In this document: piece after piece, positions 11,966 through 24,722 of the stretch
How positions within the stretch are numbered: the stretch's first letter is position 1
How the letters are laid out: every line of letters starts with the position of its first letter
Source of the DNA: CAWBOY01 sp963790585
GTDB taxonomy: Bacteria > Planctomycetota > Planctomycetia > Gemmatales > Gemmataceae
Direction: 5' to 3'
DNA length: 64,000 nucleotides
NCBI GenBank assembly: GCA_963790585.1
Contig: CAWBOY010000008.1
Span: 372,001 to 436,000 of the forward strand
Translations under genes and position numbers: made by a program
Notes under the pieces: generated by a model
The model's input: only the letters and a program-made list of their open reading frames with translations
Told to the model about the DNA's origin: nothing
Database searches by the model: none

Positions 11966-14900
11966 TCAATGCCACGTACCGCTAATCGTTAGATGGTAGT
12001 TGTACGTCCCCAAGAACGTCTGATCGTTATCGCCGAGCGACTGGACGATCCGTACCTGGCTGAAGCCGTCGCCGCCATAGACCAATCCATTGGTCGAGAG
12101 CGTTCCATTGGATCCCGAGGCCGCGAAGTAATTCGTACCCGGGCCGTCAAACAGAGTCGCCACGTCGGAGCTGGTGCCTGCTCCGGTCGCCGATACGACC
12201 TTGAACCCAACGGCATCGTTCAGATAGCCGGTGCCATACATGTAGCCATAGCCGGTCGTTCCGATGAACGTGTTGCCGCCGCCCGAGTTTCCAAAGAGAT
12301 AGGCGACGTCTGTCGTGCCGGCCCCGGCGGTGGCGCTCACCGAATGGAAGCCGACGACCTGGTTGAAATAACCGGTGCCTTCAAGATAGCTATAGCCGGC
12401 CGCGCCGACAAAGGTGTTGCTGCCGCTGCTGCTAAACAGGTAGGCGGCGTCATTGCTATGATTGGTCGCCGTCGCGTTCACCGAAGCAAAGCCGACCGCC
12501 TGATCGAAGTACACGGAATTAGTCAGATAACTATAGGTCGGTGTGCCTACAAAAGCGTTATTGCCGCCATTGTCGTAGAGATAGGCTCCGTCGGTCGTGC
12601 CCTTGGCGGCGAAAGCGTTGACAGTTTGGAAAGCCACAACTTGATTGAAGAAGCCCTTGCCCGTGAAGTAGCTGTAGCCGGTGGTGCCGACGAAGGCGTT
12701 GCTTCCCGATGTGTCATACAGGTATGCCGTGTCGTTGCCACCAGAGACTCCAAAGGCATTGACGGCCTTGAATCCGACCGTCGTGAATGAATAGGCGGAG
12801 CCGGTCAAAGTGCCGAAACCAGTAGCGCCGACAAACTGGTTATTCCCAGGAGCGTCATAGAGGTAGGCGGAGTCATTCGTGCCGGATGCAGCGTTGGCTT
12901 TGATTGTGGCGAAGCCGAGCATGGTGTCCGCGAAACCGGTTCCGGTAAATGTGCTGTAGCTAGGCGACCCGACAAACGTGTTGCTACCTGTCGTATCGAA
13001 GAGGAACGCGGTATCCGTCGGCGTCGTGGCATGAGCAGTGATCGTCTGCACGCCAACGAGGCTGATGGCGTAACCGGGTCCCGTTAGCTTGCTGGATCCG
13101 GGCGTCAGGGTCAATGAGTTCGTTCCTGCCACGCTTCCAGTCACATTCGCGCTGTCGACGCCGCCGTTACCATTGAAGACAATGGCGTCGATTGAGGCCG
13201 TATCGACCGCTAGCTTCACACCATTGAGAGACAGGCTATCGCGGACGGGATCGGAGATAAACGAAAAGGCGTCATTGCCACTCGTGCCCATCACGGTAAA
13301 TATCCGATTCGACAACGTCAAATTCGGGTCGTCGGTGATGGAGATCGTGAACACCTGGTCAAGTGATTGATTTTGTTCATCGGTCGAACGCACGCGAATG
13401 AAGTACGTCGATTGCGCGGCGGCGTTGAAGGCATCGTTGGTTTGCAATTGATTGCCGACGATGACAAAGGAACTATTCCCGCTCGACCCCGTGCCAGGGA
13501 CCAGTGAGTATGTGTAGGTATGACCTGTGCCGCTCTCGGACGAACTCAAGACCCCTACCAGAGTTCCCGTCGGTCGGAATTCCGTAACGGTCGTATTGCT
13601 CAGACCGATACCGGCGATACCGCCCACATTAATGGAATTCGTGGTAACGGGCGTTTGGTTGCCGCTAGTGAATTGGAGGATGTAGCCGAGTCCGCCCTTG
13701 TTAATTGTCAAGTTGCCAAATGTGGCAACGCCGTTGACGGCGTTGACGGACAAAGTGCCGCCGAGAGTCGCGCCATTGGGATTGGTTGACAAATTCGCGG
13801 TGACGCTGCCATTGAAGGCGGTGGAGACGTTTCCAAGGCTATCCTCTGCTTCAACGACCACATTAAAGGCCATGTTTGGCGCAACGGAATTCGGCGGCTG
13901 ACTGACGATTACCAACTGGCTCGCTTGACCGGCCACCACATTAAAGGAGGTCGTCGGGGCCTGGGTCAAGCCGCTACTGCTGGCGTTGAGGGAATAAGCC
14001 GTGCCGATGAAGTTCAGTGTCAATCCCGAGAAGACCGCGGAGCCGTTGACAATCGGTACAGTGGTCGTTCCGCCAAGAGTGCTACCGCCTGGGTTGTTGG
14101 ACAAAGACAGAGTAACGAAGCCATTGTAGGCGCTGGCGGGATTGCCCGCGTCATCCTCAGCTGTTACGGTCAAGCCGAAGCCCGCACCCGCAGTCACGGC
14201 TGACGGCGGCTGCTGCGTCACCACCAAGTGTGTGGGAACAACTTGGGCAACATTGATCGGATTGGTGGTTATCGAGTTGAGTGACCCGCTTGTCGCCTGG
14301 AGGATATAACCGCTCGCCTGGACATCCAGGGACAAATTGGAGAAGGTTGCCACACCCTTGACCGCTTGGGCGGTCAAGGTGCCACTAAGCGTGCCACCGC
14401 CGGGGTTGTTGGCCAGATTCAGCGTTACAACTCCGGTATAGGTCGGGTCGACATTACCGAGAGCGTCCTCAGCGCTGACCACCAATCCAAAGACGCCATT
14501 CGGATTGACAGTAGCCGGTGGTTGGGTGGTAACGGCAAGTTGCGTCGCCACGCCAGGCGTCACCGTTATTGCACCGGTCGTACCGGCGGAAACACCGCTG
14601 CTATCAACCTCCAACGTATAACCGCTACCCGCCTTGTCCAAGGATAGTCCCGAGAAGGTCGCGACACCATTGACGGCAGAGACTGTGACCGGGCCGCTCA
14701 AAGTCGCGCCGCCTGGATTCGCGGCAATCGTAACTGTTACACTTCCCGAGAAAGTCATGTCCGTATTGCCGGAAGCATCCTCAGCGTCGACCACAAAGCC
14801 AAACGGCGCTCCAGATACGACCGATCCAGGTGGCGGCGTGGTGACGACTAGCTGGGTCGCCGCCGCTGCGTCTACTTCAAATGTATTGGTAGTAGCCGGA

Positions 14901-17900
14901 GTCAATCCCGGACTCGCGGCCGAGATCGAATAACCGACGCCCGCCTGATTGAGAGTGAGATCGCTAAAGGTCGCGATTCCGTTCACGGCTGGTTCCGTGA
15001 GGGTTCCACCGAGCGTTCCCGAGCCAGGATTTGTCGCCAGGCTGATCGTGACGTTGCCGTTGTAGGAGGCGCCGATATTACCCGAGTTATCTTCCGCCGC
15101 AACCGCGATGCTAAAGCTACTTCCGGCTGTGACTACGCTTGGCGGCGGCGTAACGATCTGGAGGTTCGTCAATGTTCCGGCGGCAACATCAAAGGGACTT
15201 GTGACCGCTGGCATCAGGGTGCCACTCATGAGTTCAAGCGTGTAGCCGGAACCTACCAAGTTGAGCGACAATCCCGGCAAGTCGGCCACACCATTGACTG
15301 CGTTCACTGTAAGATTCGGGCCACTCAAAGTCGCGCCGGTTGGATTATTATCAAGGTCTACAGAAACCGGGCCGGTAAAGTCTGTTGCCAGATTGCCGGC
15401 GGCATCCTCCGCGACTACGGCGACGTCAAATCCCTTGCCAGCAAAAGCGGTAAGTGGAGGTTGATTGGTGACAAGGAGAATGGTGGCTGGACCTGCCACT
15501 ACGGAGAATGGGGCCGTCTGCGCGGTGCTCAGAACTCCGCTGGTAGCCTTGATCGTGTAGCCAGTGCCCGAGTTGTTCAGCGTTAGATTGGAGAAGTCGG
15601 CGACTCCGTTCACGGCCACCATAGTAAGCGGGCCATTTAGTGTGCTGCCGCCAGGATTGGCGGCGAGAGTCAAGCGTATCGTCCCACCAAACGTTGTTGA
15701 AACATTTCCGAGAGTGTCCTCCGCGCTGATCTCAAGGCCAAAGCCTACGCCGGCTTGGACATCGTTCGGCGGTGACTGAGTTACGACCAATTGTGCCGGT
15801 GCGCCGGCTACCACGTCGAAGGGATTCGTCGTGGCAATGGACAGCGAGCCACTTGTTGCATCCAGGGTATATCCCATAGCGGCTTTGTTGAGCTTCAGAC
15901 TGGTAAACGTCGCCACCCCATTGATAGCCGATACCGTTATGCCGCCCGTAAGCGTGCTGCTTCCTGGATTCGCGTCGAGGGACATGGTCACGGGACCTGT
16001 GAAACTCGTCGCGACATTGCCCGAAGAATCTATAGCGGTCGCAACGAGCCCAAAGCTACTGCCCGCGCTTACGGGGCTCACTGGCTGGCTGGTAATCGTC
16101 AGCCCTGTAGCCACACCTGGAACGACTGTAATCGTCGACGATGTGCCGGCGGTCAAACCGCTGGCGTCCGCCTCGAGTGTATATCCGGAGCCGACCTTGT
16201 TCAGCGTCAGGTCCGAATAGGTCACGACGCCGTTGATTGCCATCATCGTCACGGTGCCGCCCAGAGTGCTGTTACCTGGGTTCGCGGCTACAGACATGGT
16301 TATGTCCCCGGAATACGATGTATCTACATTTCCGGATACATCCAGGGCGCTTACCGTGAGGCCAAAGCCGATGCCGGCTGTCACCGTGCCCGGTGGCTCG
16401 GTGGTGACCTGAAGCTGCGTGGCAACTCCAGGTATGACGTTGAATGGATTCGTCGTGCCAGTCACGAGCGAGCCGCTGCTGACCTGTAGAGTGTAATTTA
16501 GCCCGACTTTATCGAGCATTAGATCGGTGAACTCGGCGACTCCGTTGATCGCGGTGACGGTCGTCGTGCCACTAAGGGTGCTGGATCCAGGGTTGGCGCC
16601 GATTGTCACGGTCACGTCATTGGCGAACGTGGTCGCGACGTTGCCGGACGAATCTAGTGCCGTTACCTCCAGCGGGAATGCCGTGCTGGCGACGACTGAG
16701 GTTGGGGGTTGGCCTGTCACAACGAGTTGAGCCGCGGCGCCGGCGATCACGTCGAATGGATTCGTTGTCGCGGCCCCGAGCGCACCGCTGGTCAATTGAA
16801 GTGTGTAGCCGGTACCCACTTTATTGAGTGAAAGGGCATTAAACGTCGCCACGCCGTTCACAGCCATGACCGACACTGTGCCACCCAGGGTGCTGCCTCC
16901 CGGATTGCTCGCCAGCGCCAATTGCACAATGCCATTGAAGGTGCTGGTGACTTGACCCGCGACCTCAGCCTTGACGATAAGACTGAAGCCTGCGCCGGCA
17001 ACCACCGGCGAAGGCGGCTGCGTCGTGACGATCAGCACCGCTGGCATCGCGCTCTCGGTGAGCACGACGTCGTCGCCGCCGTTGCCTTTGTAGGTAATTG
17101 TAAAAGTCGTACCGTCAGAGGTGACGACCGAGCTACCCTCGGCAACTCCGTTGAAAGTGCCGATGACGCCGGCCGTGGTGTGAATGATCGTAAAACTGTC
17201 ACCCGGGTTTGTCGGCACCAGGTGACTGATTTGTAAAGTCGCAGTTGTTGAGATTAATCGAACCGGTGACGTTGGTTTGTGTGTAGGTGCCCGCTGCGAC
17301 GCCGTCGCCGGCCGTTCCGCCATTGATGACGACGCCAAGAGGTGTTGCCGGCGTTAACGTGACCGAGTTCGCCGTAATACCCAGCAATGTAGCGGCGCCG
17401 CCGGCATTGTTGGATTTGTCCAGACTATTCTTTAGATCGACTACGAAAGCGCCTGTTCCCGTGTTAACTGTTGCTCCGGTAACCATCGTGATAACGGCGG
17501 TGCCGGGATCGCGTTGCGCATTGACGACACCGTCAGCCACGGTGTCGTTCGCGATCAGGGTCAGGTTGCCGCCGCCAGTGGTTATGTTGGCGTTGACGAA
17601 AACGCTGCGGCCGGCGTCCAGAATCAAGTTTCCAGCAATGCCTGTGGGAACTACCGTGATTGGGCTGCTCACGGTGATGTCATCGTTCGCCTTGAGCGTG
17701 ACATTCGTGCCGGCGTCGAGTGAGTTTGTTAGGAACGATGGGTCGAGAGTGATCGTTTGGGCCTGCGCGACGATGAATGTGGTCTGATTCGGGTCCGCGT
17801 AGCCGATTAGAACTCTGCCCCCGCCATCCGTCGCGAAATTCGAGACCCACGAACCGGCAACCGCGGCCGGGCCGGCTTGAGCGAGCCCGAGGCCGGAGGT

Positions 17901-20900
17901 GACGTTCGCGCCCTCCAGGCTGTTGATTGAGTCAATATTGTTCTGACCATCCAGAGTCGCGCCGGTCGTGCCATTGACCCAGGTTGCCGCGCCATGAGTT
18001 CCGTTCCAACTTGGGCTCGTAACAACGTAATTGCCGCTAGCGAGTGCGAGTACCCCCACGCCGACTAGATCGCCGCTCGTTGTACCTACCAGGCTGTTGG
18101 CCGCACCTACTTGACCGGAAACGCCAGTGGTACCACTACCCCAGGTGACCTCGCCGGCATTGGAATTCCAATTCGTGCTGCTGACGACATAGTTGCCGTT
18201 TTTCAGCTGGGTAATCGTTTTGCCGACCTGATCATTGGCGTGTGTACCCACGATGCTGTTGAGGGCGCTTACGGTGCCTGTGAGTGCCTTCAGATCGCTA
18301 CCGAACGTGACCGCGCCGCGATTACCGGACCACGTGGTCGTATCGACCAGATAATTACCGTTGCTGAGGGTGACAATGGTGCTTCCGACTTGATCGTTGG
18401 CATTGCTGCCGACGATGCTATTGGTGGCGTTGACCGCTCCCGTGACGCCAAGAGTACCGCTGCCCCAGGTTGCTTCGCCTTCCTTACCGTTCCAGGTGGA
18501 GCTGCTGGTTACGTAACTACCATTCGAAAGCGGTGTGACGAGGGTGCCGACCTTATCGCCATCGGTAGAGCCGACGAGGCTGATTGCTGCCGAAACTACG
18601 CCCGTGATTCCGGAGGTTCCAAGCCCGAAGGTCGCTGCTCCCTTGGCGCCGCTAAAGTTGACGCTGCTGACCACGTAATTCCCATTGGTCAACGCGGTAG
18701 CGCTCGTTCCGACATTGTCGCCGATCGCGAAGCCGATCAGGCTGTTCGCTAGCCCTACGCCTCCACCTGTTCCGGAAACACCGCTGCCCCAGGTCGCCGC
18801 CCCGCGATTGCTGTTCCAGTCGGGACTCAGGACGACATAATTTCCGTTGGTGAGCGCGACGACGCCGCCCAAGCCGACCTGATCATTTGCCAGATTTCCC
18901 GTCAACAAGGACGAGGCTTGATTGATAACACCGATGAGAGCTTTCGTGCCGTCGGCCCAAACCGCTGCCCCTTCGCTCGCGATGGTGCTAGTTGAATAAG
19001 AGGGAGCCGTCGTAACGTAATTTCCATTGGTGAGCGGGTAGATGCCGGTGCCTACCTTATCACCCGCGGTAACGCCGACGAGGCTGTTCGTATTGGCGAC
19101 GACGCCTTTGACACCCAAGGTGCCAACGCCCCAAGTTACAGCCCCGAGAGCGCCACTCCAGCTCGGACTGCCTACGACATAATTACCATTGGTCAGCGCC
19201 ACCACGGAAGTGCCGACGAGATCGCCCGGGTTGGTGCCAATCAGACTATTGGAGTTTGTGACATTGCCGGTGACACCGGCGTTGCCACTGCCCCAGGTCG
19301 CTTCGCCAATACTGTTGCTCCAGGTTGGAGCGAAGGTGACATAGTTGCTATTAGTGAGCTGGAGGATATTGGTTCCAACTAGGTCGCCTGAGGCGCTGCC
19401 GACGAGACTATTTGAGGCGGTGATATTACCGCTGACACCGCCTAGACCACTGCCCCAGGTTGCCGCTCCTGTCTTGGAGGCCCAATTCGGACTGCCCACG
19501 ACATAGTTGCCGTTGTTGAGAATAACAACGCCTGCCGAACCGACTTTGTCTCCCGGAATGCTGCCGACGAGACTATTGGCGAAACTGATGCTTCCACTCA
19601 CCCCGGTGCCGCCGCTGCCCCAAGTGACAGCGCCACGACTTCCAAACCAGGTTGTCGTAACAACAACGTAGCTTCCGTTTTTCAGTGCTGTCACCGTGCC
19701 GCCTACGCCGTCGTTGGCATTGCTGCCGATGAGACTGTTACCGCCGCCGACGGTGCCGGACCCACCCGTGGACCCGTTGCCGAAGCTCGCAGCTCCCGCG
19801 GCGCCATTCCAATTTGGACTTTGAACGACATAGTTACCAGTGCTGAGCGCGAGGACGCCGCCGGAGCCGATGTCGTCGCTCGCTTTGGAGCCGACGAAGC
19901 TATTGGAGGCTGAGACGACGCCATTGATGCCCGTCGTACCGCTGCCCCAAGAGGCCGCGCCGCGCGTGCCGTTCCACGCTGGGCTGGTGACAACGAAGTT
20001 TCCATTGGTGAGCGGAAAAATGAGCCCTGAGCCAACCTGATCGCCGCTGCCGCCGCCTGTACTTCCTTGAAGCGCGCTGATCAAAGCGCCGCTCGCGCCA
20101 TTGAAGAGATAAACCGCGCCTTTGGTAGAGTTTACATTCGGGTCGGTGACAACGATGTTGCCTGTGCTAAGCGTGAGGACGCTCTTGCCGAAGTCGCCGC
20201 CAGATGCGGGATTAATAAGGCTATACTGCGGAGCAATACCTGCCGTCGAGCTGATGACGATAAACTTGGGATCCAAGAGAAGCGAGCCACCCTTGCCGGC
20301 ATTTCCCGAGCCGCTGTAGGTGAGCGTCCCGTGCGACGAGACTTCGATGAACCCCCCAGCGCCATTGCCGGTGCTTTGATCCGAAATCGAGCCTGCGAAC
20401 GTTGTGGTTTGCTCCGACCAAACGACAGTGTTTCCACCGCTCGATGAGCCGCTGCCGGTCGCGCAAATTGAAGTCAGCGCCCGTCACGTTGACTGTCTGA
20501 GCGTCTGGTACGCCTAGGGTCGCGCCATGCGCATCGCCGCCGATGCGGATTTTTCCGCCGCTGCTGGAGGTTGCCGACGCGTCGATGCTTGCCGCGACTA
20601 AAGCGATGCTCTGACCGAGAAGCTCGATTGAGCCGCCGCTCGAACCGGTCGAAGTAAAGTGGCCACTCGAGAACAAACGTCCCGTGCTACTTTCGACGAC
20701 GATTTGTCCGCCTGCCCCCTTCGACCCGGAAGCCGATGTGATAGCGCCGACGGTGTCGATATAAGAGGCCCCAAACGTGACGCCGATGGTGCCGCCCGGA
20801 CCAGCTGTGCCGACTGCGCTGAGTGTGCCGGTATTGAGGTAGTCATTGGCGGAAATAGTGACTTGGCCACCATGGGACCCATCCGCCCGGACTTGGCCCA

Positions 20901-21516
20901 CGTTGTCGAAGCTGTTTGCGGTGAGGCGGATCGAGCCGCCGTTAACCGCGCTCTGGGCCAGCAAACTTCCGGTCGCCGCAACGTCCAATAGGCCGGTACT
21001 GACCATGCTGATGACGCGAGCTTGTGTCGAACCCGCCACGGTAATGGAATTGCCGCTGACAGTAAGTTGGCCAGCAACACTTACGCCGCCCGCGATCACG
21101 ACGCTCCCATCGGAGCTGACCGTTAGGTTGCCTGAGGAGGCCACCGGATCGATCGTCAGAGTATCACCGGCACCACCACCCGAAAGGTTGATCGTGCGAA
21201 GTGTCGCCAGACTCAGGCCCGCCAAGCTTGAGTCGTAAGACGAAGAGCCAGCTTGGGTTGTGTAAAGCTGGCTGTTGTATTTGATCGATATGTTGCCGCT
21301 GCCGGTCGAGGTAATCTCCACGGACGAGCCTGTCGGGCTCCCCAACAGTGAGAGCGTCCCCGATGACCGGTCGAACGCCGAAGGCGGCTGGACAACAGGA
21401 TCGGTCACGAGACGAAGAGAAGCTGGTGCGAGACGGTTTTCAAGTTCTTCCAAGCCAGGTCGGAAGAATCGATTCCGTGAAGTAGTCTTCACATGGCGCG
21501 ATTGCTTGAACGTCAT
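11966..21516 (-). CDS. Giant surface protein 2 (two frameshifts)
   Basis: Three frames join into about 3,180 residues. One break is near 20458, best explained by a lost CG pair. The other is near 17245, where one T looks extra. The plan matches giant protein 1: a basic N-terminus, then FFRPGLEELENRLAPAS, a haemagglutinin-like beta region, 13 units of the NGNYVVxSPxWN type, and 11 Ig-like repeats of about 95 residues. A cadherin-like domain (EFRPTGTLVGVLSS ... TDEQNQSLDQVFTI), seven DxAYLYD units and a C-terminal SGTWH complete it. It and giant protein 1 are clearly paralogs in tandem, with different numbers of internal repeats. A fibrous adhesin or matrix protein on the cell surface is the likely role. 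The gene ends at a hairpin terminator. Confidence 0.8.
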
Positions 21517-21921
21517 GCCATCCTCGTATCGAAGCGATTTTAGAGACTACCAAGGTTTCGTAAGCGTCGGGGTGGGCTCGAGTCATCGCCCTGGCCCAGC
21601 TGGGCACGTCGAGCGGCAACAGAGTTTAGCACTAAATCAGAGTATTGGCTGGGACTGAATGCAACATCAATCTCGATTTATTTACAAGAGCGCGCGCCCA
21701 GTAAGGAGAGTCTTCCCCGCGCTAACGAATGAGAGCCGTTGCCGTTTGCAAAATCGCTAGAGAACGTAGCGGTCGCTTAAACCGAGAGGTCGAGTGAACG
21801 TGATTAATTGCGTCGAGCGCGGGGGACAAAAAAAAAGAGCCTGAAGGGTAAGCGAAGGGCATTACACCGATGTAATGCCCTTCGCTTACCCTTCAGGCTC
21901 TGCAATACAAAGACGTCGACT
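21517..21921. other. Intergenic region upstream of giant gene 2
   Basis: This spacer of about 405 bases holds the long terminator hairpin at 21828-21901 belonging to the next minus-strand gene. The rest is the leader of giant gene 2. I find no convincing -35/-10 pair and no small gene in it. Confidence 0.6.
21828..21901 (-). terminator. Strong intrinsic terminator, 30-bp perfect stem with U9 tail
   Basis: Arms at 21836-21865 and 21872-21901 are perfect 30-base complements around a six-base loop. On the minus strand the stem is followed directly by nine T residues. It lies about 20 bases beyond the stop of the exported protein gene ending at 21922. The stem is much longer than a normal intrinsic terminator. 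Confidence 0.9.
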
Positions 21922-22998
21922 TTATCGACCGCCCGCCATGCGGCTGAGACCATTGTCAAAGCTGAGAAGCTGGCCGTAGAAAACACGGTAGGCCGCTTCG
22001 TTGCCATCGGCTGCGGGCGCGAACTTGAGTCCCTGTCCGGTCAGCCCCTCGATTACCTCCCCGACCGTTGAACCCTTGGCAACCCAAGTGCCGTTGAAGT
22101 AATTGGCGGCCGTCGGGTCTTCCAGTGCCTGCGTCGCCAACTCGAGCTGATTGATGAAGCGCTTGATTGCGATTGTGTCGCTCGGCGACATCGGCGTTTG
22201 GATCGCTTGCATGTCGCTGCGCAATTGTTTGACGGTGGTGAGCATCTCACGGATCAAGGTGGGATCGATCGTTCCGTCTTTGGACGCCTGAGAGTATAGC
22301 TTGAGCGAAAGATCGCTCATTTTGTTACGGGTCTTGTCGAACTCGGGCCTTGTCATGGCAAAAGGCCATTGGATCTTGCCGTCGTTGAGGAACATGGCGA
22401 TCAAGCCATTGCTCGTGCCGCTGGTGACGCCGATCTGTTTGAGCGTGGTCGGATTGACGGGAATGCTTGGGCCGCTCAGGTTCATGCGTTGCATGCGCTG
22501 GACGTCGTCCATCAGCACGTTGAGAGCTTCGCCGGACCAGATCACGCTCGTCGGCGGGTTGCGTTTCACCATTTCGAGGGTTTTTTGCATCTCATACGTG
22601 CGCATCGTCTCGACTGTCGGGGTACGCGCCCGTTCCCATTCTTCTTGTTCCCATTGTTTGCGGCGCACGTCGAGTTGGCCCGAATTTGCCTGGTTCTGAG
22701 TGATGCGGGCCTGCTGAGCTTGGTTCTGATATTGCCCCTGGGCGTTGACGAGGTCCGCCGCACCGCTCAAGAAGCCACCGTAAGGATTGCCATAGGGGTT
22801 GTAATAGCCGTAGCCGCCGACGGGAGGCGGACAATAACCCGCGACCGGCACCGCCAGGCCCGTGTTCACCGCGCTCAGTCCGGCATATGCCGGCGCTGGG
22901 TCGATGGGAAGCGGCCGATACTGCGCTTGAACGGGCGCGACCACCAGCAAGGCCATCGCGGCACCGCTGAGAACAAAGGAACGAATAAAGAGACTCAT
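21922..22998 (-). CDS. Exported protein of unknown function, Tyr/Gly/Pro-rich N-terminal part
   Basis: This is a 358-residue protein with a clear signal peptide (MSLFIRSFVLSGAAMALLVV, cut after about VQA at residue 25). A Pro/Gly/Tyr-rich stretch follows at about 54-75 (PPVGGYGYYNPYGNPYGG). A Gln-rich, probably coiled-coil segment lies at about 85-125. The remaining 230 residues are mostly helical and contain WSGEALNVLMDDVQRMQ and a late TWVAKGSTVGEVIEGLT. I do not recognise a named domain, though similar exported proteins occur in planctomycetes. It stands alone between an intrinsic terminator downstream and a dispersed palindrome upstream, so it is probably transcribed by itself. Confidence 0.75.
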   Translation of the reverse strand: MSLFIRSFVLSGAAMALLVVAPVQAQYRPLPIDPAPAYAGLSAVNTGLAVPVAGYCPPPVGGYGYYNPYGNPYGGFLSGAADLVNAQGQYQNQAQQARITQNQANSGQLDVRRKQWEQEEWERARTPTVETMRTYEMQKTLEMVKRNPPTSVIWSGEALNVLMDDVQRMQRMNLSGPSIPVNPTTLKQIGVTSGTSNGLIAMFLNDGKIQWPFAMTRPEFDKTRNKMSDLSLKLYSQASKDGTIDPTLIREMLTTVKQLRSDMQAIQTPMSPSDTIAIKRFINQLELATQALEDPTAANYFNGTWVAKGSTVGEVIEGLTGQGLKFAPAADGNEAAYRVFYGQLLSFDNGLSRMAGGR

Positions 22999-23095
22999 AA
23001 CCTATCCCTCAAAGGTGCGATCAGATTAGGCGTCGGCCTCGGACAAGCTCTGTTTTCGGACTCTTATAAAAAAGGTGGTCCGAAAAGTCGTATCC

Positions 23096-23237
23096 CCCAC
23101 CCAGGGTGCGCTGCGCGACCCTGGGCTTCGTTATAGAACGCCTTCGGCGTTCTCAATGCAATCGGTTGATGCCTGTCTTAGAACGCCAACGGCGTTCCAT
23201 ATCAAAGCCCAGGGTCGCGCAGCGCACCCTGGGTGGG
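23096..23237. repeat. Dispersed palindrome, family A, copy 1
   Basis: Outer arms of 32 bases (23096-23127 and 23206-23237) are perfect complements built on CCCAGGGTGCGCTGCGCGAC. Two shorter inner hairpins have the form GAACGCC..GGCGTTC. Copies of the same plan lie at 26231-26381 and 40217-40349. The element sits between two minus-strand genes, 26 bases past the stop of the upstream one. Confidence 0.95.
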
Positions 23238-23263
23238 GAAGGCAAGTCTTTCCGGAGAGCCTC

Positions 23264-24589
23264 TTACTGTTTGGCTTTCCCGGCCAACGATGGCGGCAAT
23301 TTTCCAGCCGGTATGAATTCTTTCCATTTCGCGATCGCCTTTTGCCGGGTCTCTTTGGGATCGAGCGGATTATAGCCGAACTTCTTTCCCTCGGGACTGA
23401 GGCGGTAAAGATGCCAGTGAGCCAGACCGCGAATGGCGAGGAGGTCGCTATCGAGATATTCGATCAAGGTTTCGTAGGTTTCGGGTCGCGATAGTGTATC
23501 GTAACTGAAATCGTGTAAGAGTTGTAGCACCGTGTCAGCCTGGATGTCAGTCATCTTTACATTTTGGGTGAGGCGCTCGTAAAGCTTCATATCCTGCCCC
23601 GGTTCGCGGCCGATCCAATGTCGAAGAGCGAGAACCCCACTGTCCCAGACATCGAGATGCTTGGCATCGCGCATTGCCTGGGCCAGGCCGGGCAGATTGT
23701 CGGTCGCACCCAGCGCGAACATTGCCACGTGCCGTTGGAGAAGGTCATCGGCATGAAGAAAAGTCTCTATCGCCTTGTCCAGCGATTGGGTCGCTGCCAG
23801 GTTGCGGAACATTTCCATGCCAGCCTTCTTTTTCTTGGCAATGGGGGACGACTCGTCCTCCAAAGCCCACTCCGGCAGTTTCTCGAGCTTGCGCGGCGAA
23901 GGATCACCGCCGGAAACGCTGTCCCAAACCAACATGGCGGGACCTGGAGGCGCCTTCATTGCGTGCTGCGCGCCGTCGGTCTTGACGTCGACATCGCCTG
24001 CAAGAATGAGAAATACCAGCTTGAGCATCGGGACATCTTCGGGCTTGGGCTTCTTCGTGAAGGGAACGCCCCGTGGCCAACGCCCATAAACCTCGAGCGC
24101 CGCCTTGGCCCCAGGAGCGTCGAAAGTCAGCTCCGCCTTGCCACCGCGGACGTGTGAAGTGATATAGGCCGGCCCAGCCTTTTTCACATTGGCGAACACA
24201 AGGCGGCCACGGTCCAAAGTGATGTCCATCGAGTGGTCTTTAGCTGGGCTATGAAGGATAAATGCTGTCTCAAAAATGGGCAGCGGATCAAGGCCGGAAA
24301 AGTCAGAACGAATGGTAATAGTCACACCGCCATCGTTTGATGCGGCGGCAGCCCCCGGCAGTCCCAGAATCAAATCGCCAGTAAACAGCTCTTCTTTGTC
24401 CGCTACAATTTGCCACGGTTTGCCCGGGGCCTCACGCCGGAAGAACGAGCCAGTCGGGCTTATGGACTTGGCGACGGCCACACGCTTCTCGGGTGTCGTC
24501 GGCTTCTTGTCCTCGCCCCGCGCGGCTGTGAGACTGAGCGTCAGCAAGCAAACAGTAATCGACAGAGAACGCAAAAATCGCAACTTCAT
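23264..24589 (-). CDS. Exported FecR-like / HEAT-like protein of unknown function
   Basis: The protein has about 441 residues. I start at the ATG at 24589 because it opens a good signal peptide (MKLRFLRSLSITVCLLTLSL); the longer frame from 24676 adds 29 unsupported residues. Residues about 40-190 resemble a FecR-type beta domain: a WQIVADKEELFTGDLIL opening, a GGVTITIRSDF core, and a later KLVFLILAGDVDVK strand. The C-terminal half is helical (FLHADDLLQRHVAMFALG ... LLAIRGLAHWHLYRLSPEG) and reads like short HEAT-type repeats. This pairing recalls planctomycete proteins that monitor envelope or scaffold state, but no function is established. It is followed by the family A palindrome and preceded by another exported protein gene on the same strand. 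Confidence 0.7.
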   Translation of the reverse strand: MKLRFLRSLSITVCLLTLSLTAARGEDKKPTTPEKRVAVAKSISPTGSFFRREAPGKPWQIVADKEELFTGDLILGLPGAAAASNDGGVTITIRSDFSGLDPLPIFETAFILHSPAKDHSMDITLDRGRLVFANVKKAGPAYITSHVRGGKAELTFDAPGAKAALEVYGRWPRGVPFTKKPKPEDVPMLKLVFLILAGDVDVKTDGAQHAMKAPPGPAMLVWDSVSGGDPSPRKLEKLPEWALEDESSPIAKKKKAGMEMFRNLAATQSLDKAIETFLHADDLLQRHVAMFALGATDNLPGLAQAMRDAKHLDVWDSGVLALRHWIGREPGQDMKLYERLTQNVKMTDIQADTVLQLLHDFSYDTLSRPETYETLIEYLDSDLLAIRGLAHWHLYRLSPEGKKFGYNPLDPKETRQKAIAKWKEFIPAGKLPPSLAGKAKQ

Positions 24590-24722
24590 GAGAGCCTCAA
24601 AAAATTCGAGCGTGGACCGCCGACCGGGATAGTTCTGATGAAATTCCACTTTGGACACGTAGCGACTGTCCCACAAGCTCCCCTCGCCCCCGAGTACGGG
24701 GGCGAGGGGCTTAGGGATAGGC

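Noticed and set aside
6632..20276. CRISPR-like regular repeats
   Set aside because: The periodicity is coding (about 145 and 285 bases, protein repeats) with diverged units and no constant repeat/unique spacer pattern.
23075..23494. Open frames across the family A palindromes
   Set aside because: Their residues come from the repeat itself; similar frames occur at each copy on both strands.
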